A DNA stretch of 64,000 bases from Prochlorococcus sp. AG-402-C09. Lineage in GTDB: Bacteria > Cyanobacteriota > Cyanobacteriia > PCC-6307 > Cyanobiaceae. The stretch covers positions 1 through 64,000 of the forward strand of contig QCHN01000004.1 in NCBI GenBank assembly GCA_003279565.1, written 5' to 3'. Both the position numbers and the translations under genes were made by a program. The notes under the pieces are model-generated. The model made no database searches and was not told the origin of the DNA. It saw only the letters and a program-made list of their open reading frames with translations. Of this stretch, positions 27,170-36,052 are shown piece by piece; within the stretch, counting starts at the first letter, position 1; every line of letters starts with the position of its first letter.

Positions 27170-28291
27170 ATGAGCTTAATGCAGTATTCAGAAAGGTTCT
27201 TAAATTTTGTTCAACAACAGTTGATGAGCTATCAAGCTGATCAAGAACTTGAACATGTCGTTGTTTATGTAGCGAGATCTGGAGACAGTGGATCCCCTAC
27301 TTTGGAAGTAGTTGGTCAATGGCCTAAGTCGGAAAAAGTATTACAGCCAGTAGAAACTGATACTGCCCTTCGAACACCTTCGTCTAACAGGAGATGGTAC
27401 CCGTTGCAAGAAGGATCAATACTATTAGGTGTTATTCGTGCGGAAAGAATTGCTTCTGAGGAGGAATGGCCTGAGTCTCTTGATCAGCGCTTGCAATCTA
27501 TGTCAATTTTATTGGCCAACTCTCTTGCCTCTGAGCTTGATAGAAAAAGATTGTTAGATCAATTAGATGATCAAAAGGAACAGATATCTTTAATGGTTCA
27601 TCAGCTAAGGAATCCATTGGCTGCCCTTGGAACCTATGCGAAACTTCTTTTGAGAAAGATTGGCCCTGAAAGTGAGCATGAGAATCTTGTGAAAGGCCTA
27701 ATGACTGAACAGGCGCAAGTTAATAAATACCTCTCAGCGCTTGATCAACTTAGTCAAGTCAAATTACCTCAAGCTGATGATGGATCAAATAGGTTACTCT
27801 TGCCTCCGCTTCTGCCAACTGAGACTTATATAAGTGTAAAAAGCTTGATAGAACCTTTGATAGAGAGAGCTAAGGCAAGAGCCAACTTGCAAGGAAGAGA
27901 TTGGTTTAGTCCTTCAGAGTGGCCAGAATGGATGGAATCAAGATCGATCTCAGAAGGTGTTATTGCTGAAATAGTCGCGAATCTTTTGGAGAACGCATTT
28001 CGTTATAGCCCTCCTCAATCCTCTATTGGTATAGAGGTTATTGAAGAAGGAATATGTATTTGGGATGAGGGGGATCCCATTAAGGAGGAAGAAAGAGAAA
28101 AGATTTTTGAGAAAGGTTTTAGGGGTGATAGTGGTTCAAAAATGTCTGGGAGTGGAATAGGTCTTGCTCTTGCTAGGGATTTAGCTAGGCAATTAGGCGG
28201 AGATTTAAAGTTAAATGTTAATCCAAGCCAATTTAAAAAATCTTTGCCTGAATCAGGGAATGCTTTCGTTTTTAATTTGGAACCAAAATGA
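27170..28291 (+). CDS. Hik2/CSK-like sensor histidine kinase
   Basis: A 373-residue soluble histidine kinase without membrane helices. Residues about 1-125 look like a GAF-type sensor. The phosphoacceptor helix contains MVHQLRNPLAALGTYAKLLL with His144. The ATPase domain has the N box (IVANLLENAFRYSPP, about 268-282) and the G box (GSGIGLALARDLA, about 327-339). The HQLRNPL motif and layout match Hik2, the cyanobacterial relative of chloroplast sensor kinase, thought to sense plastoquinone redox state. No response regulator is adjacent, as expected for Hik2. The last 20 bases overlap the convergent cobS gene. Confidence 0.75.
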   Translation: MSLMQYSERFLNFVQQQLMSYQADQELEHVVVYVARSGDSGSPTLEVVGQWPKSEKVLQPVETDTALRTPSSNRRWYPLQEGSILLGVIRAERIASEEEWPESLDQRLQSMSILLANSLASELDRKRLLDQLDDQKEQISLMVHQLRNPLAALGTYAKLLLRKIGPESEHENLVKGLMTEQAQVNKYLSALDQLSQVKLPQADDGSNRLLLPPLLPTETYISVKSLIEPLIERAKARANLQGRDWFSPSEWPEWMESRSISEGVIAEIVANLLENAFRYSPPQSSIGIEVIEEGICIWDEGDPIKEEEREKIFEKGFRGDSGSKMSGSGIGLALARDLARQLGGDLKLNVNPSQFKKSLPESGNAFVFNLEPK

Positions 28292-28994
28292 TACTTAATA
28301 GTAATAAATTAGTTGTTTCTGTTATTACTAAACTTGCTCCATAACTATCACCACTATGACCTCCTAAAGATTTATTTATTAAGTGTGGAATGAGTATTGA
28401 AGTGATCAAGCCTGATGAAATAGAAAATATTAATAATAAAGTATTAGATATACTTGACTTAGTTAAAAATAAAAAAAATATTATTCCTATAGAAATAGTT
28501 ATCAATGATGGTCTGATTTCACTTGATATGCCTTTCCAGCTTTGATGATGAAAGGAAAGAGATTCTTTCTTGAAAATATATTCATAATTTTCAATTGCAA
28601 AAATTTGTGAGAGTCTTCCCCAAAATGCAGCTAAAGGGAATGCAAAGGGGGCAAATACCCCAAGTTTGATGATTGCTGCTATTTGAAGAATTAAAATGAT
28701 TATTAAACTTTGTACACCTATGGAGCCCACTCTGCTGTCTTTCATTGCTTCAATTCGTTTTGATGGACCTGCGCCAATCCCATCAGCCGTATCCATTAAA
28801 CCGTCAATATGAAGTCCACCAGTTATGAAGATGCTAATTGCAAAAGATATCAAGGCGATGGAAATATTTGGCCAATTAAAGTATTTCAATAAAAGCCAAG
28901 AAAATGATTGTAAAAAGCCAATTAAAGCTCCTATTAAAGGAGCAAAACGAGCAATTCTTTTGAAGCTTGGTTTGATTATTGGCCATTGAGGCAA
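28272..28994 (-). CDS. cobS: Adenosylcobinamide-GDP ribazoletransferase
   Basis: CobS joins adenosylcobinamide-GDP and alpha-ribazole in the final steps of cobalamin assembly, at the membrane. The 240-residue product is mostly helical membrane protein and carries the conserved GGLHIDGLMDTADGIGAG motif with its metal-binding aspartates, followed by MKDSRVGSIGV. Length is typical. It shares the divergent 133-base region with tgt. This is consistent with a complete cobalamin pathway in the organism. Confidence 0.9.
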   Translation of the reverse strand: MPQWPIIKPSFKRIARFAPLIGALIGFLQSFSWLLLKYFNWPNISIALISFAISIFITGGLHIDGLMDTADGIGAGPSKRIEAMKDSRVGSIGVQSLIIILILQIAAIIKLGVFAPFAFPLAAFWGRLSQIFAIENYEYIFKKESLSFHHQSWKGISSEIRPSLITISIGIIFFLFLTKSSISNTLLLIFSISSGLITSILIPHLINKSLGGHSGDSYGASLVITETTNLLLLSIILVPN

Positions 28995-29127
28995 AATTGT
29001 GTAAAAAACCCATGCACCTGCAAGGTCTCTTAGCCAGTTTTTAAAAATCAGAATTACAACCTCAACTGTTTCTTAAGTCTCAAATTAGTTATATAACTAG
29101 TTTAAGTTATGGAACATTTAGGACTAA

Positions 29128-30258
29128 TTGAAAAAGCCCTTCTTTGATTTCCAAATTAAAAGCAGATGCCATTCGACATTAGCTCGTGTCTGTTCTTTTA
29201 AAACGCCAAATGGAATTGTAAATACTCCTAGATTTATGCCAGTAGGAACTTTAGGAACAGTCAAGGGCGTTACATCTAAGCAGCTTAAGAAAACAGGAGC
29301 TGAAATGATTCTTGCTAATACTTTTCATCTTCATCTGCAGCCTGGAGAAAAAATTGTTCAAGATGCAGGTGGTCTACATGAATTTATGAGTTGGAATAAC
29401 CCAATACTTACTGATTCAGGGGGCTTTCAAGTCTTTAGTTTGGCAAAGTTAAATAAAATTGATGATGAAGGAGTTTCGTTTCAAAGTCCAAGAGATGGTA
29501 AACATATTTTTTTGACTCCTGAAAAAGCTATTGAAATTCAAATGGCTCTAGGATCAGATATTGCCATGGCTTTTGATCAATGCCCCCCTTACTCAGCGAG
29601 TGAATCAGAAGTAGAGGAGGCTTGTAAAAGGACTCATCTTTGGTTAGAGAGATGTCTAAACGCTCATAAGAAAGATAATCAAGCAGTCTTTGGAATAGTT
29701 CAAGGGGGCTGCTTCCCTCATTTGAGGGAATTGAGTGCAAAAATTGTCGCAGGATTCGATTTACCTGGAATTGCTATTGGAGGAGTAAGTGTAGGTGAAC
29801 CCATAGATCAAATGCACAAAATCGTACGAGAAACCTGTCCTCTATTACCTCAAGATCGACCTAGATACTTAATGGGAATTGGAACCTTAAGAGAAATGGC
29901 TATCGCAGTAGCAAATGGAGTTGATCTGTTCGATTGTGTTATTCCAACGCGTTTAGGAAGGCATGGAAGTGCACTAGTTAATGGTGAGACATGGAATTTA
30001 AGAAATTCTCGTTTTAAAGACGATTACAGGCCATTGGATTCATCTTGTACTTGTGAAGCATGTACTGGATATACAAGGGCGTACATACATCATTTAATTC
30101 GCAACAAAGAATTACTTGGTCTTACACTTTTGAGCTTGCACAATCTTACTCATTTGATCCGTTTTACAGGTGCTATGAGGCGAGCAATCATTGAAGGTTG
30201 TTTTTCAGAGGATTTCGCTCCGTGGCAGAGTGACTCTAAAGCGCGTCATACGTGGTAG
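29128..30258 (+). CDS. tgt: tRNA-guanine transglycosylase
   Basis: Tgt exchanges guanine 34 for preQ1 in GUN-anticodon tRNAs during queuosine synthesis. The 376-residue product has [29 protein letters not shown] with a catalytic aspartate, [27 protein letters not shown] and the zinc site [17 protein letters not shown]. The start is TTG at 29128; no ATG is in frame nearby. It is followed by psbK 35 bases later. Confidence 0.94.
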   Translation: MKKPFFDFQIKSRCHSTLARVCSFKTPNGIVNTPRFMPVGTLGTVKGVTSKQLKKTGAEMILANTFHLHLQPGEKIVQDAGGLHEFMSWNNPILTDSGGFQVFSLAKLNKIDDEGVSFQSPRDGKHIFLTPEKAIEIQMALGSDIAMAFDQCPPYSASESEVEEACKRTHLWLERCLNAHKKDNQAVFGIVQGGCFPHLRELSAKIVAGFDLPGIAIGGVSVGEPIDQMHKIVRETCPLLPQDRPRYLMGIGTLREMAIAVANGVDLFDCVIPTRLGRHGSALVNGETWNLRNSRFKDDYRPLDSSCTCEACTGYTRAYIHHLIRNKELLGLTLLSLHNLTHLIRFTGAMRRAIIEGCFSEDFAPWQSDSKARHTW

Positions 30259-30292
30259 CGTGCGTGCTTAATACGTCCATTATTTCTTAGGG

Positions 30293-30436
30293 ATGGCACT
30301 GATTAATCTCGACTTGCTTGCTGAACTTCCGGTTGCATACCAGGCTTTTGCACCAACAGTGGATGTACTTCCGCTAATACCTCTTTTCTTCTTTCTGCTT
30401 GTTTTTGTATGGCAAGCGGCAGTTGGCTTTCGTTAA
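30293..30436 (+). CDS. psbK: Photosystem II protein K
   Basis: A 47-residue precursor, too short for routine ORF calls. It starts [20 protein letters not shown], continues into the conserved mature region [20 protein letters not shown] and ends QAAVGFR. PsbK binds CP43 in photosystem II and is cleaved after the leader. GGG just before the ATG may serve as a weak ribosome-binding site. It is downstream of tgt and ends in a strong terminator region. Confidence 0.95.
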   Translation: MALINLDLLAELPVAYQAFAPTVDVLPLIPLFFFLLVFVWQAAVGFR

Positions 30437-30499
30437 AAGCGAAGTTTTTTCTTTTAGATTTTTTAAAATTTAAGTAATCGATTAGAGGTTCTTAACAAA

Positions 30500-30550
30500 A
30501 TAAAATTTTTGCTCGAATTAAAACATCGGGCAAAAGTTTTATTTTTTTTT
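30500..30550. terminator. Bidirectional terminator between psbK and oxidoreductase gene
   Basis: Arms ATAAAATTTTTGCTCGA (30500-30516) and TCGGGCAAAAGTTTTAT (30526-30542) pair over 17 positions with two G-T pairs. A T tract follows on the plus strand, and the A-rich left side gives Ts on the minus strand. It can serve both convergent genes. Confidence 0.85.
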
Positions 30551-30572
30551 GGAATGCGTCAAACAGGTTTAT

Positions 30573-31598
30573 CTAGATCCCTTTGCTTAGTAAAATGTCT
30601 TCACTTGGAGTTGATACTGCCTTTTCAATTAAATCAGCCAGATGAAGTGCTCTAGATGCTTGAAGCCCTCCAACAGCAGGTTTCTCCTTGCCTCTTACGC
30701 ATTGCAGAAAATGCTCCAGTTCTGCATACAACGGCTCAATTGACGTTGTACTTACTTCTTCAATAAAACCATCGTTTCTATAAAGTAATTCCCCATGATC
30801 CGCTGAATACCATTCATGAGCCTTTCTATGAATGTGAATATTGTGATTTAGGAAATCTGTTTCTATTAGACTTTGTTTACAATGAGCGCTCAGGCTTCTA
30901 ATTTTTTTGTGACTCATTTTGCTTGCAGTCAGACTCGCAACCACCCCGTTTTGAAACCCTAGTGTCGCGTTAACGTAATCCATAGGTCCATCATCTCCAC
31001 TGCAACCTCCTACTGCAGCAAGCCTTATTACTTTTGAATTTGCCAGTTCAATAACTAAATCAATATCGTGAATCATTAAGTCTAATACGACTGAAACATC
31101 ATTAGCTCTCTCCGGATGAGGGCTATGCCTTCGAGCTTCTAGAACAACAACTTCTTCATTAGCAACTACTTTTGTTAATTCTCGAAAAGCAGGATTAAAT
31201 CTTTCTATATGTCCAACTTGTAATAATTTTTTTGCATTGTTTGAAGCATTTATCAACGATGAAGCTTCATCTTTATTAGCTGCTATCGGTTTTTCAATTA
31301 GTACATGTTTGCCTGAGTTTAGACATTCTAGACCTACTTCATGGTGAAACAACGTAGGGACAGCAACACATACAGCTTCAACTTGATTTAGTAAATCCTT
31401 GTAATTTCTATACCAATTACAATTAAATTGCTCCATAGCCAACTTTCCTCGTTCTTCGTCTAAATCTGCAACTCCTACTAACTCAGCATCTTTTAGAAGA
31501 CTTAATACTCTCGCATGGTGCCAACCCATATTCCCAATTCCTATTACCCCAACTTTTACAGGAATAATATTTTTGTTGGCCTTGGAAATTGTTTTCAT
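30573..31598 (-). CDS. Gfo/Idh/MocA family oxidoreductase
   Basis: A 341-residue NAD(P)-dependent sugar or sugar-derivative dehydrogenase. The Rossmann motif is GVIGIGNMGWHHARVLSLL, and the conserved EKPIA lysine segment follows at about residues 97-101. The C-terminal part is the usual beta-sheet substrate domain, with the histidine-containing DLMIHDIDLV block. The substrate cannot be read from sequence; several relatives oxidise UDP-sugars in polysaccharide synthesis. It is followed on the minus strand's upstream side by the CNNM-type transporter gene (37-base gap). Confidence 0.85.
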   Translation of the reverse strand: MKTISKANKNIIPVKVGVIGIGNMGWHHARVLSLLKDAELVGVADLDEERGKLAMEQFNCNWYRNYKDLLNQVEAVCVAVPTLFHHEVGLECLNSGKHVLIEKPIAANKDEASSLINASNNAKKLLQVGHIERFNPAFRELTKVVANEEVVVLEARRHSPHPERANDVSVVLDLMIHDIDLVIELANSKVIRLAAVGGCSGDDGPMDYVNATLGFQNGVVASLTASKMSHKKIRSLSAHCKQSLIETDFLNHNIHIHRKAHEWYSADHGELLYRNDGFIEEVSTTSIEPLYAELEHFLQCVRGKEKPAVGGLQASRALHLADLIEKAVSTPSEDILLSKGI

Positions 31599-31635
31599 GT
31601 TTTCCTTCTTATTAATTAATAGGTTTTTTCATAAA

Positions 31636-32904
31636 TTATTTAGGTAGGATTATTTTTACTTTGTTTACTCTTGGACCTTTCATAGAGATGATTTCAAATA
31701 TAATTTCATTATGAACGAACGTTTCTCCTGTGTTGGGAATCTCTTGAAGTTTTTCTAAAACAAATCCAGCAAGAGTGTAATGATCATCAGCTTCTGGTAA
31801 TTCTAATTTAAGCTCTCTATTTATTTCTATTACTTCTATCTCACCAGAAGTAATCCATATTTTTTTTGAGTCATCAATAGGTCTTAACTCAGATTCTTTA
31901 TTATCAAATTGAATCTCATCACCAACAATTTCACCTGTTAAGTCTGCTGATGTTATTAATCCTTCAGTCCCTCCATATTCATCAACAACCAACAGAAGTG
32001 GGTTCCCATTTTTTATCAGGGGTAGTAATTCTGCCAAAGTAGAAGTTTCTAAAACACGAACAACTGGTTTTATATAAGGCTCTAAAGATGAGTTGGCTTG
32101 CATTTCCCCTTTGGCTATTGGATCAGCAAGTTGCCTTAAATCTAAAACTCCAAGAACATTATCAAGTGAATCATCAATTACTAAGTATCTTGCATGACGA
32201 GTTTTATGAACTTCTTCCATCATTTGAGTGAAGGAAACCTCTCTTGGAAGAGTAACCATTCCTGACCTGGGAACCATGACTTCTCTGACTTGTGTATCTC
32301 TTAAAGCAAAAACACCTTCAAGTATGTTTCTTTCATCAGGTTTTAATCCTGTTACACCACCAGTTTCAATTAATTTTTCTAATTCTCCTGCGGAGAATGC
32401 AGCTGTAGTAAGACTTTCTGATTGAGTATTAAGTCTAAATAATCTAAGAATTAATAAAGAAAGTCCTTCTAGTAAAGAAAGGAATGGTGACATCCATTTT
32501 ATCGCTGCCTCAATTAGAGGTGATAATTTTAGGGCAGAAGTCTCTGGTTGATTCAGAACAAGTGCTTTCGGAAGGAGACCAGATATGAGGGTTGCTAAAA
32601 GTACAACAGTAATAAAAAGTCCTAGATCTAAAAAATAGTTAATCGATGCATTTTTTCCCCACCATTGACTTGCGAAATTTTTGCAGATCCAACCTATTGA
32701 AATTAATGAAATAGTTATCCCTAACTCTGCTATTAAAAGCGTTCTTCTCAACTTTTTCTGGAGTCGAATTATGGAATTAGAACCAGGTAGTCCATCTTCT
32801 ACAAGTCTTTGAACCTTAGTTGAACGAAGTCGCAAAATGGCAAACTGACCTGCATTAAAAAATGCTGGTATTACAAGTAATATACAAAGAAGTAATAAAC
32901 TCAT
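31636..32904 (-). CDS. CNNM/CorC-type membrane protein (DUF21-CBS-CorC)
   Basis: A 422-residue protein with an N-terminal DUF21 membrane domain of about four helices (residues about 1-160). A CBS pair follows (VMVPRSGMVTLPREVSFTQM, HARYLVIDDSLDNVLGVLDL and later LLLVVDEYGGTEGLITSADL). The C-terminal CorC_HlyC domain has DDHYTLAGFVLEKL. Relatives are magnesium or cobalt efflux proteins; 'hemolysin' annotations are historical. It lies between the oxidoreductase gene and tRNA-Met on the same strand. Confidence 0.87.
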   Translation of the reverse strand: MSLLLLCILLVIPAFFNAGQFAILRLRSTKVQRLVEDGLPGSNSIIRLQKKLRRTLLIAELGITISLISIGWICKNFASQWWGKNASINYFLDLGLFITVVLLATLISGLLPKALVLNQPETSALKLSPLIEAAIKWMSPFLSLLEGLSLLILRLFRLNTQSESLTTAAFSAGELEKLIETGGVTGLKPDERNILEGVFALRDTQVREVMVPRSGMVTLPREVSFTQMMEEVHKTRHARYLVIDDSLDNVLGVLDLRQLADPIAKGEMQANSSLEPYIKPVVRVLETSTLAELLPLIKNGNPLLLVVDEYGGTEGLITSADLTGEIVGDEIQFDNKESELRPIDDSKKIWITSGEIEVIEINRELKLELPEADDHYTLAGFVLEKLQEIPNTGETFVHNEIIFEIISMKGPRVNKVKIILPK

Positions 32905-32918
32905 TAATAATTTTTCTA

Positions 32919-32991
32919 TGGGGGTGGCGAGGATCGAACTCGCCTAAGGCGAATTATGAGTTCGCTGCATTCACCAGATTGCTACACCCCC
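32919..32991 (-). tRNA. tRNA-Met (CAT), elongator type
   Basis: A 73-base cloverleaf on the minus strand: acceptor GGGGGTG with CACCCCC, a short 3-bp D-stem (GCA/TGC), anticodon stem GCGAA/TTCGC with loop CTCATAA (anticodon CAT), T-arm GCGAG-TTCGATC-CTCGC, discriminator A. The paired first position and the lack of three G-C pairs in the anticodon stem argue against the initiator. A lysidine-modified tRNA-Ile(CAT) cannot be excluded. Confidence 0.88.
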
Positions 32992-33103
32992 CAAAAAAAA
33001 GCAGAACTCAAACTTTTTTTGATAATAGTTAATTAGTTTGCCTAAAGTAAATATATATCCAATCCCACCAAGATGTTTAATAATTAAACTTGCATATAAA
33101 GAT

Positions 33104-33682
33104 ATGAACCCATTGCATCCTTCATTAGTTGGTTTAAAAGAAAATCTTTTAACCTTATTAGCTCAAAAAGCTTATAGGTTTGGCGATTTCTCTTTGGCTT
33201 CCGGAAAAAAAAGTTCTCATTACGTCAATTGCAAGCCAGTTTCTCTATCAGGTTCAGGTCTTTTGTCGATAAGTTCACTATTCCTGAAACAAATAAATGA
33301 AAGTGATAGTGGCGTAGCTGGCTTGACTTTGGGTGCTGACCCCCTTGTTAGTGGCGTTGTCATGTTGGCAGCTCAAAAAAATATTAATTTAAGCGGTTTG
33401 ATAGTAAGGAAAGAAGCTAAAGGTCATGGGACTGAAGCATGGTTAGAAGGCCCTTTACCTCCAAAGGGTTCTGTGATTACTGTCCTAGAAGATGTAGTTA
33501 CTACTGGTGGTTCTTCTTTAAAAGCTGTTGAACAACTTAGAAGACAAGGGTATTTAGTTAACCAAGTACTAGCAATAGTCGATAGAGAAGAAGGAGGAGA
33601 AGATGCCATGACTAAAGCTGATTTAAATTTAAATAGTCTTTTCTTTTTAAAAGAGGTTGTTGAGAGAGCTAAAAGCTTGTAA
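33104..33682 (+). CDS. pyrE: Orotate phosphoribosyltransferase
   Basis: PyrE joins orotate to PRPP to make OMP in pyrimidine synthesis. From the ATG at 33104 the product has 192 residues, the normal length. The frame is open upstream to 33038, but that extra segment is not PyrE-like. Motifs include [54 protein letters not shown], and the PRPP loop [19 protein letters not shown]. The stop overlaps the ygfZ start (TAATG), so the two are translationally coupled. Confidence 0.93.
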   Translation: MNPLHPSLVGLKENLLTLLAQKAYRFGDFSLASGKKSSHYVNCKPVSLSGSGLLSISSLFLKQINESDSGVAGLTLGADPLVSGVVMLAAQKNINLSGLIVRKEAKGHGTEAWLEGPLPPKGSVITVLEDVVTTGGSSLKAVEQLRRQGYLVNQVLAIVDREEGGEDAMTKADLNLNSLFFLKEVVERAKSL

Positions 33683-34530
33683 TGAAAGAAACTAAATCAT
33701 TGCTTTGGGATGAAACATTCCCTTCATTACTTCTAAAAGGAGAGGGGACGGCTGCTTTTTTACAGGGCCAAACTACTGCAGATATTTTTGCTCAGAGACA
33801 ACTAGAGAGAACCTTCTTGAGCTGTTGGTTATCAACTAAAGGAAGCTTGAAGGCGTTATTAGAAATTCGAATGTCAAATGATAGGGCTGAAATAGTTGTA
33901 ATCGGTGGTGAAATTAATTCTATAATTGATGGATTTGAATCAGTAATATTTCCAGCCGATAAAGTAAAATTAGACTTTATTCAATCAATAAGAAGAATAC
34001 AAGAAATAAATAATTATAAGTCATGGAAGGAGTCAAATTCTATTTGGGTAGGTAATAGCGATGTGATTGACAATGAAATTTCTGACTTTGCTAAGGCAAC
34101 ACAAGAAGAGTTAGAAATATGGAAAATAAGACAAGGGATACCTAGATTTGATAGAGAGATCAATGGAGAAACAAATCCTTATGAATTAGGTTTGGGAGAT
34201 CTCATAAATCTTGATAAAGGTTGTTATCTAGGTCAAGAAGCAATTGCAAGATTTTGTAGATCTAAATCTTTAAAATATCAACTTCGTTATTGGGAAGCTT
34301 ATGGAGAATCTAATGAGTTTGATATTGGTAAAAAGTTTTTTAGCAGTAATCAAGATGAAGGATTAAAGAAAAATGTAGGAGTTATTACTTCTTCAAGTAG
34401 GGTTAATAATGATTTTTTTAATGGACTGGCATTAATCAAGAAAAATTTTCTTGATCAGGATTTTTGTTTTTCTGAAAATGGTGACTCCATAACTATAAAA
34501 AAAACAATCTCTTTTACCAATCCGTTTTAA
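33682..34530 (+). CDS. ygfZ: Folate-binding YgfZ/GcvT-like protein
   Basis: A 282-residue YgfZ-type protein, a folate-dependent helper in Fe-S cluster enzyme maintenance. The family signature DKGCYLGQEAIARF (about residues 179-192), with its conserved cysteine, is intact. The N-terminal GcvT-like part has LLLKGEGTAAFLQGQTTADI. Its start overlaps the pyrE stop by one base. Confidence 0.87.
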   Translation: MKETKSLLWDETFPSLLLKGEGTAAFLQGQTTADIFAQRQLERTFLSCWLSTKGSLKALLEIRMSNDRAEIVVIGGEINSIIDGFESVIFPADKVKLDFIQSIRRIQEINNYKSWKESNSIWVGNSDVIDNEISDFAKATQEELEIWKIRQGIPRFDREINGETNPYELGLGDLINLDKGCYLGQEAIARFCRSKSLKYQLRYWEAYGESNEFDIGKKFFSSNQDEGLKKNVGVITSSSRVNNDFFNGLALIKKNFLDQDFCFSENGDSITIKKTISFTNPF

Positions 34531-34545
34531 TCTATTGCGATTTTT

Positions 34546-36000
34546 TCATTCATTATCTATTAACCACTTCGCGATCATTAAGGTGGCTATGCAATCATCA
34601 CGATTATATTCAAAAATTGAATTTAAATTCCTAGAATACGTTTTATTTATTTTACGTGATTTCTTCCATTGTCTCCACCATAAAAGAGCTCTAGCTCCAT
34701 CTACATTAGTTTGTTTCCATTCAAACCCAATCCATTCTGCTATTGATTTAAGACCATAATTTCTTACTGGAAGACACCAGTATTCTCTAATTAATAAATG
34801 TATATCAATAAATCTTCTTTTTAATGCTTCAATTTCACTAGGGCTAGCTCCTTGACGTAATCCTAGCTTTAGCAAAGATATTGGTTCTGTTTCACCAAAA
34901 TGGATAATGGGATAGTCTTTATTAAGACTTAATTTTTTGGTTATTCTTTTCCAGAGAAAACTTTCAGTATTTTTTTCAAGATTAAGTAATGGTGAATATT
35001 TTGTTTCTTGTAAACTTATTTCGGTTTTAATATTTTTTGGTAATCGAATAAATCCATGCAAAAAGTCATGTTTAATATCTGGGTCAGATTCAATGTCATA
35101 AATATATAAACCTTTTGCTTCCTTTAAATTATTTAGTGTTATTTGTGAATTTAGTTTGATTGCCTTATTACTTGTTTGCGATTGCGATTGTAAAATAATT
35201 TGTTTTGCAATATCACCATGTTGTGTGCCAAATCTTTCAAGCTTTTCCTTTAATTTATAATCCTTAATCATTGCTAATTCTCCTATACTATTAATTCCAA
35301 TTTTATTTAATAAAAGTTCTCTTTTTGCTCCAATTCCGCTAACTTCACTTAGACTTCCTTCTCTTATTGATATAGAATCGCAATCTTTTCTCCATGAACA
35401 TATTGTGCATTTTTTTCTATTTGAAGTTATGGGTGGAGGAGTTTTTGATATAATATCTTTTTCTAGATTTAATAATGAATCGATTAATTCTTTATTAATA
35501 CTTTCACTTAATCTTATCTTTTCGACTTTGAAAATTTCATTTTCTTTGTGTAATATCAACCCTTTTTCGACTTGATATTTCTGTAAATTATTAATTAATA
35601 AACCTTTCATTGCAAGTAATAATCTGTGCTCTCTTGTGATTTTTTTGCCTTGCCTAGCTACAACAGGTTGGTAAGAAAAATCACCCCAAATACTCTCTCC
35701 TGATGTCTTCTTAAGGATCGGTAAATTTCCTTTGATAAGTCTATTTTTAATAAGAGGATATTTAAGTCTGACCCCATAGGCGATATTTTTCCCCTCTTTA
35801 CATGCTTGAATTCCTATCCCATAACTTTTTTTTGAGAGATTATGAAAGCAGTCGATTTGATGATTTAATTGAAGTGTGCTATGAGCAGTCCACAACTTTT
35901 TTTGTTGATCACCATAAATTTCGAGCCACGCTTTTCTTCTGCATCGAATCCAACTCCTTAAAAGGTGATCATTAATTGGTTTGGATTTATTACATTTCAT
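34546..36000 (-). CDS. TM0106-type RecB-like nuclease with RNase H-like C-terminus
   Basis: A 484-residue protein. The N-terminal half (RSWIRCRRKAWLEIYGD at residues 15-31, and a cysteine cluster KKCTICSWRKDCD near 195-207) matches a RecB-family nuclease with an iron-sulfur-like cysteine set. A helix-hairpin-helix-like stretch follows (LSEVSGIGAKRELLLNKIGI). The C-terminal half shows a DEDD exonuclease pattern: YIYDIESDPD, a central HFGE, and YNRDDCIATLMIAKWL at the end. The role is unknown; DNA repair is plausible. It converges on ygfZ with a 15-base gap. Confidence 0.8.
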   Translation of the reverse strand: MKCNKSKPINDHLLRSWIRCRRKAWLEIYGDQQKKLWTAHSTLQLNHQIDCFHNLSKKSYGIGIQACKEGKNIAYGVRLKYPLIKNRLIKGNLPILKKTSGESIWGDFSYQPVVARQGKKITREHRLLLAMKGLLINNLQKYQVEKGLILHKENEIFKVEKIRLSESINKELIDSLLNLEKDIISKTPPPITSNRKKCTICSWRKDCDSISIREGSLSEVSGIGAKRELLLNKIGINSIGELAMIKDYKLKEKLERFGTQHGDIAKQIILQSQSQTSNKAIKLNSQITLNNLKEAKGLYIYDIESDPDIKHDFLHGFIRLPKNIKTEISLQETKYSPLLNLEKNTESFLWKRITKKLSLNKDYPIIHFGETEPISLLKLGLRQGASPSEIEALKRRFIDIHLLIREYWCLPVRNYGLKSIAEWIGFEWKQTNVDGARALLWWRQWKKSRKINKTYSRNLNSIFEYNRDDCIATLMIAKWLIDNE

Positions 36001-36052
36001 ACTTAGAGATTAATCCGAATTTCTTTAAGAACAAAGTTTCGCCAACATAAAG

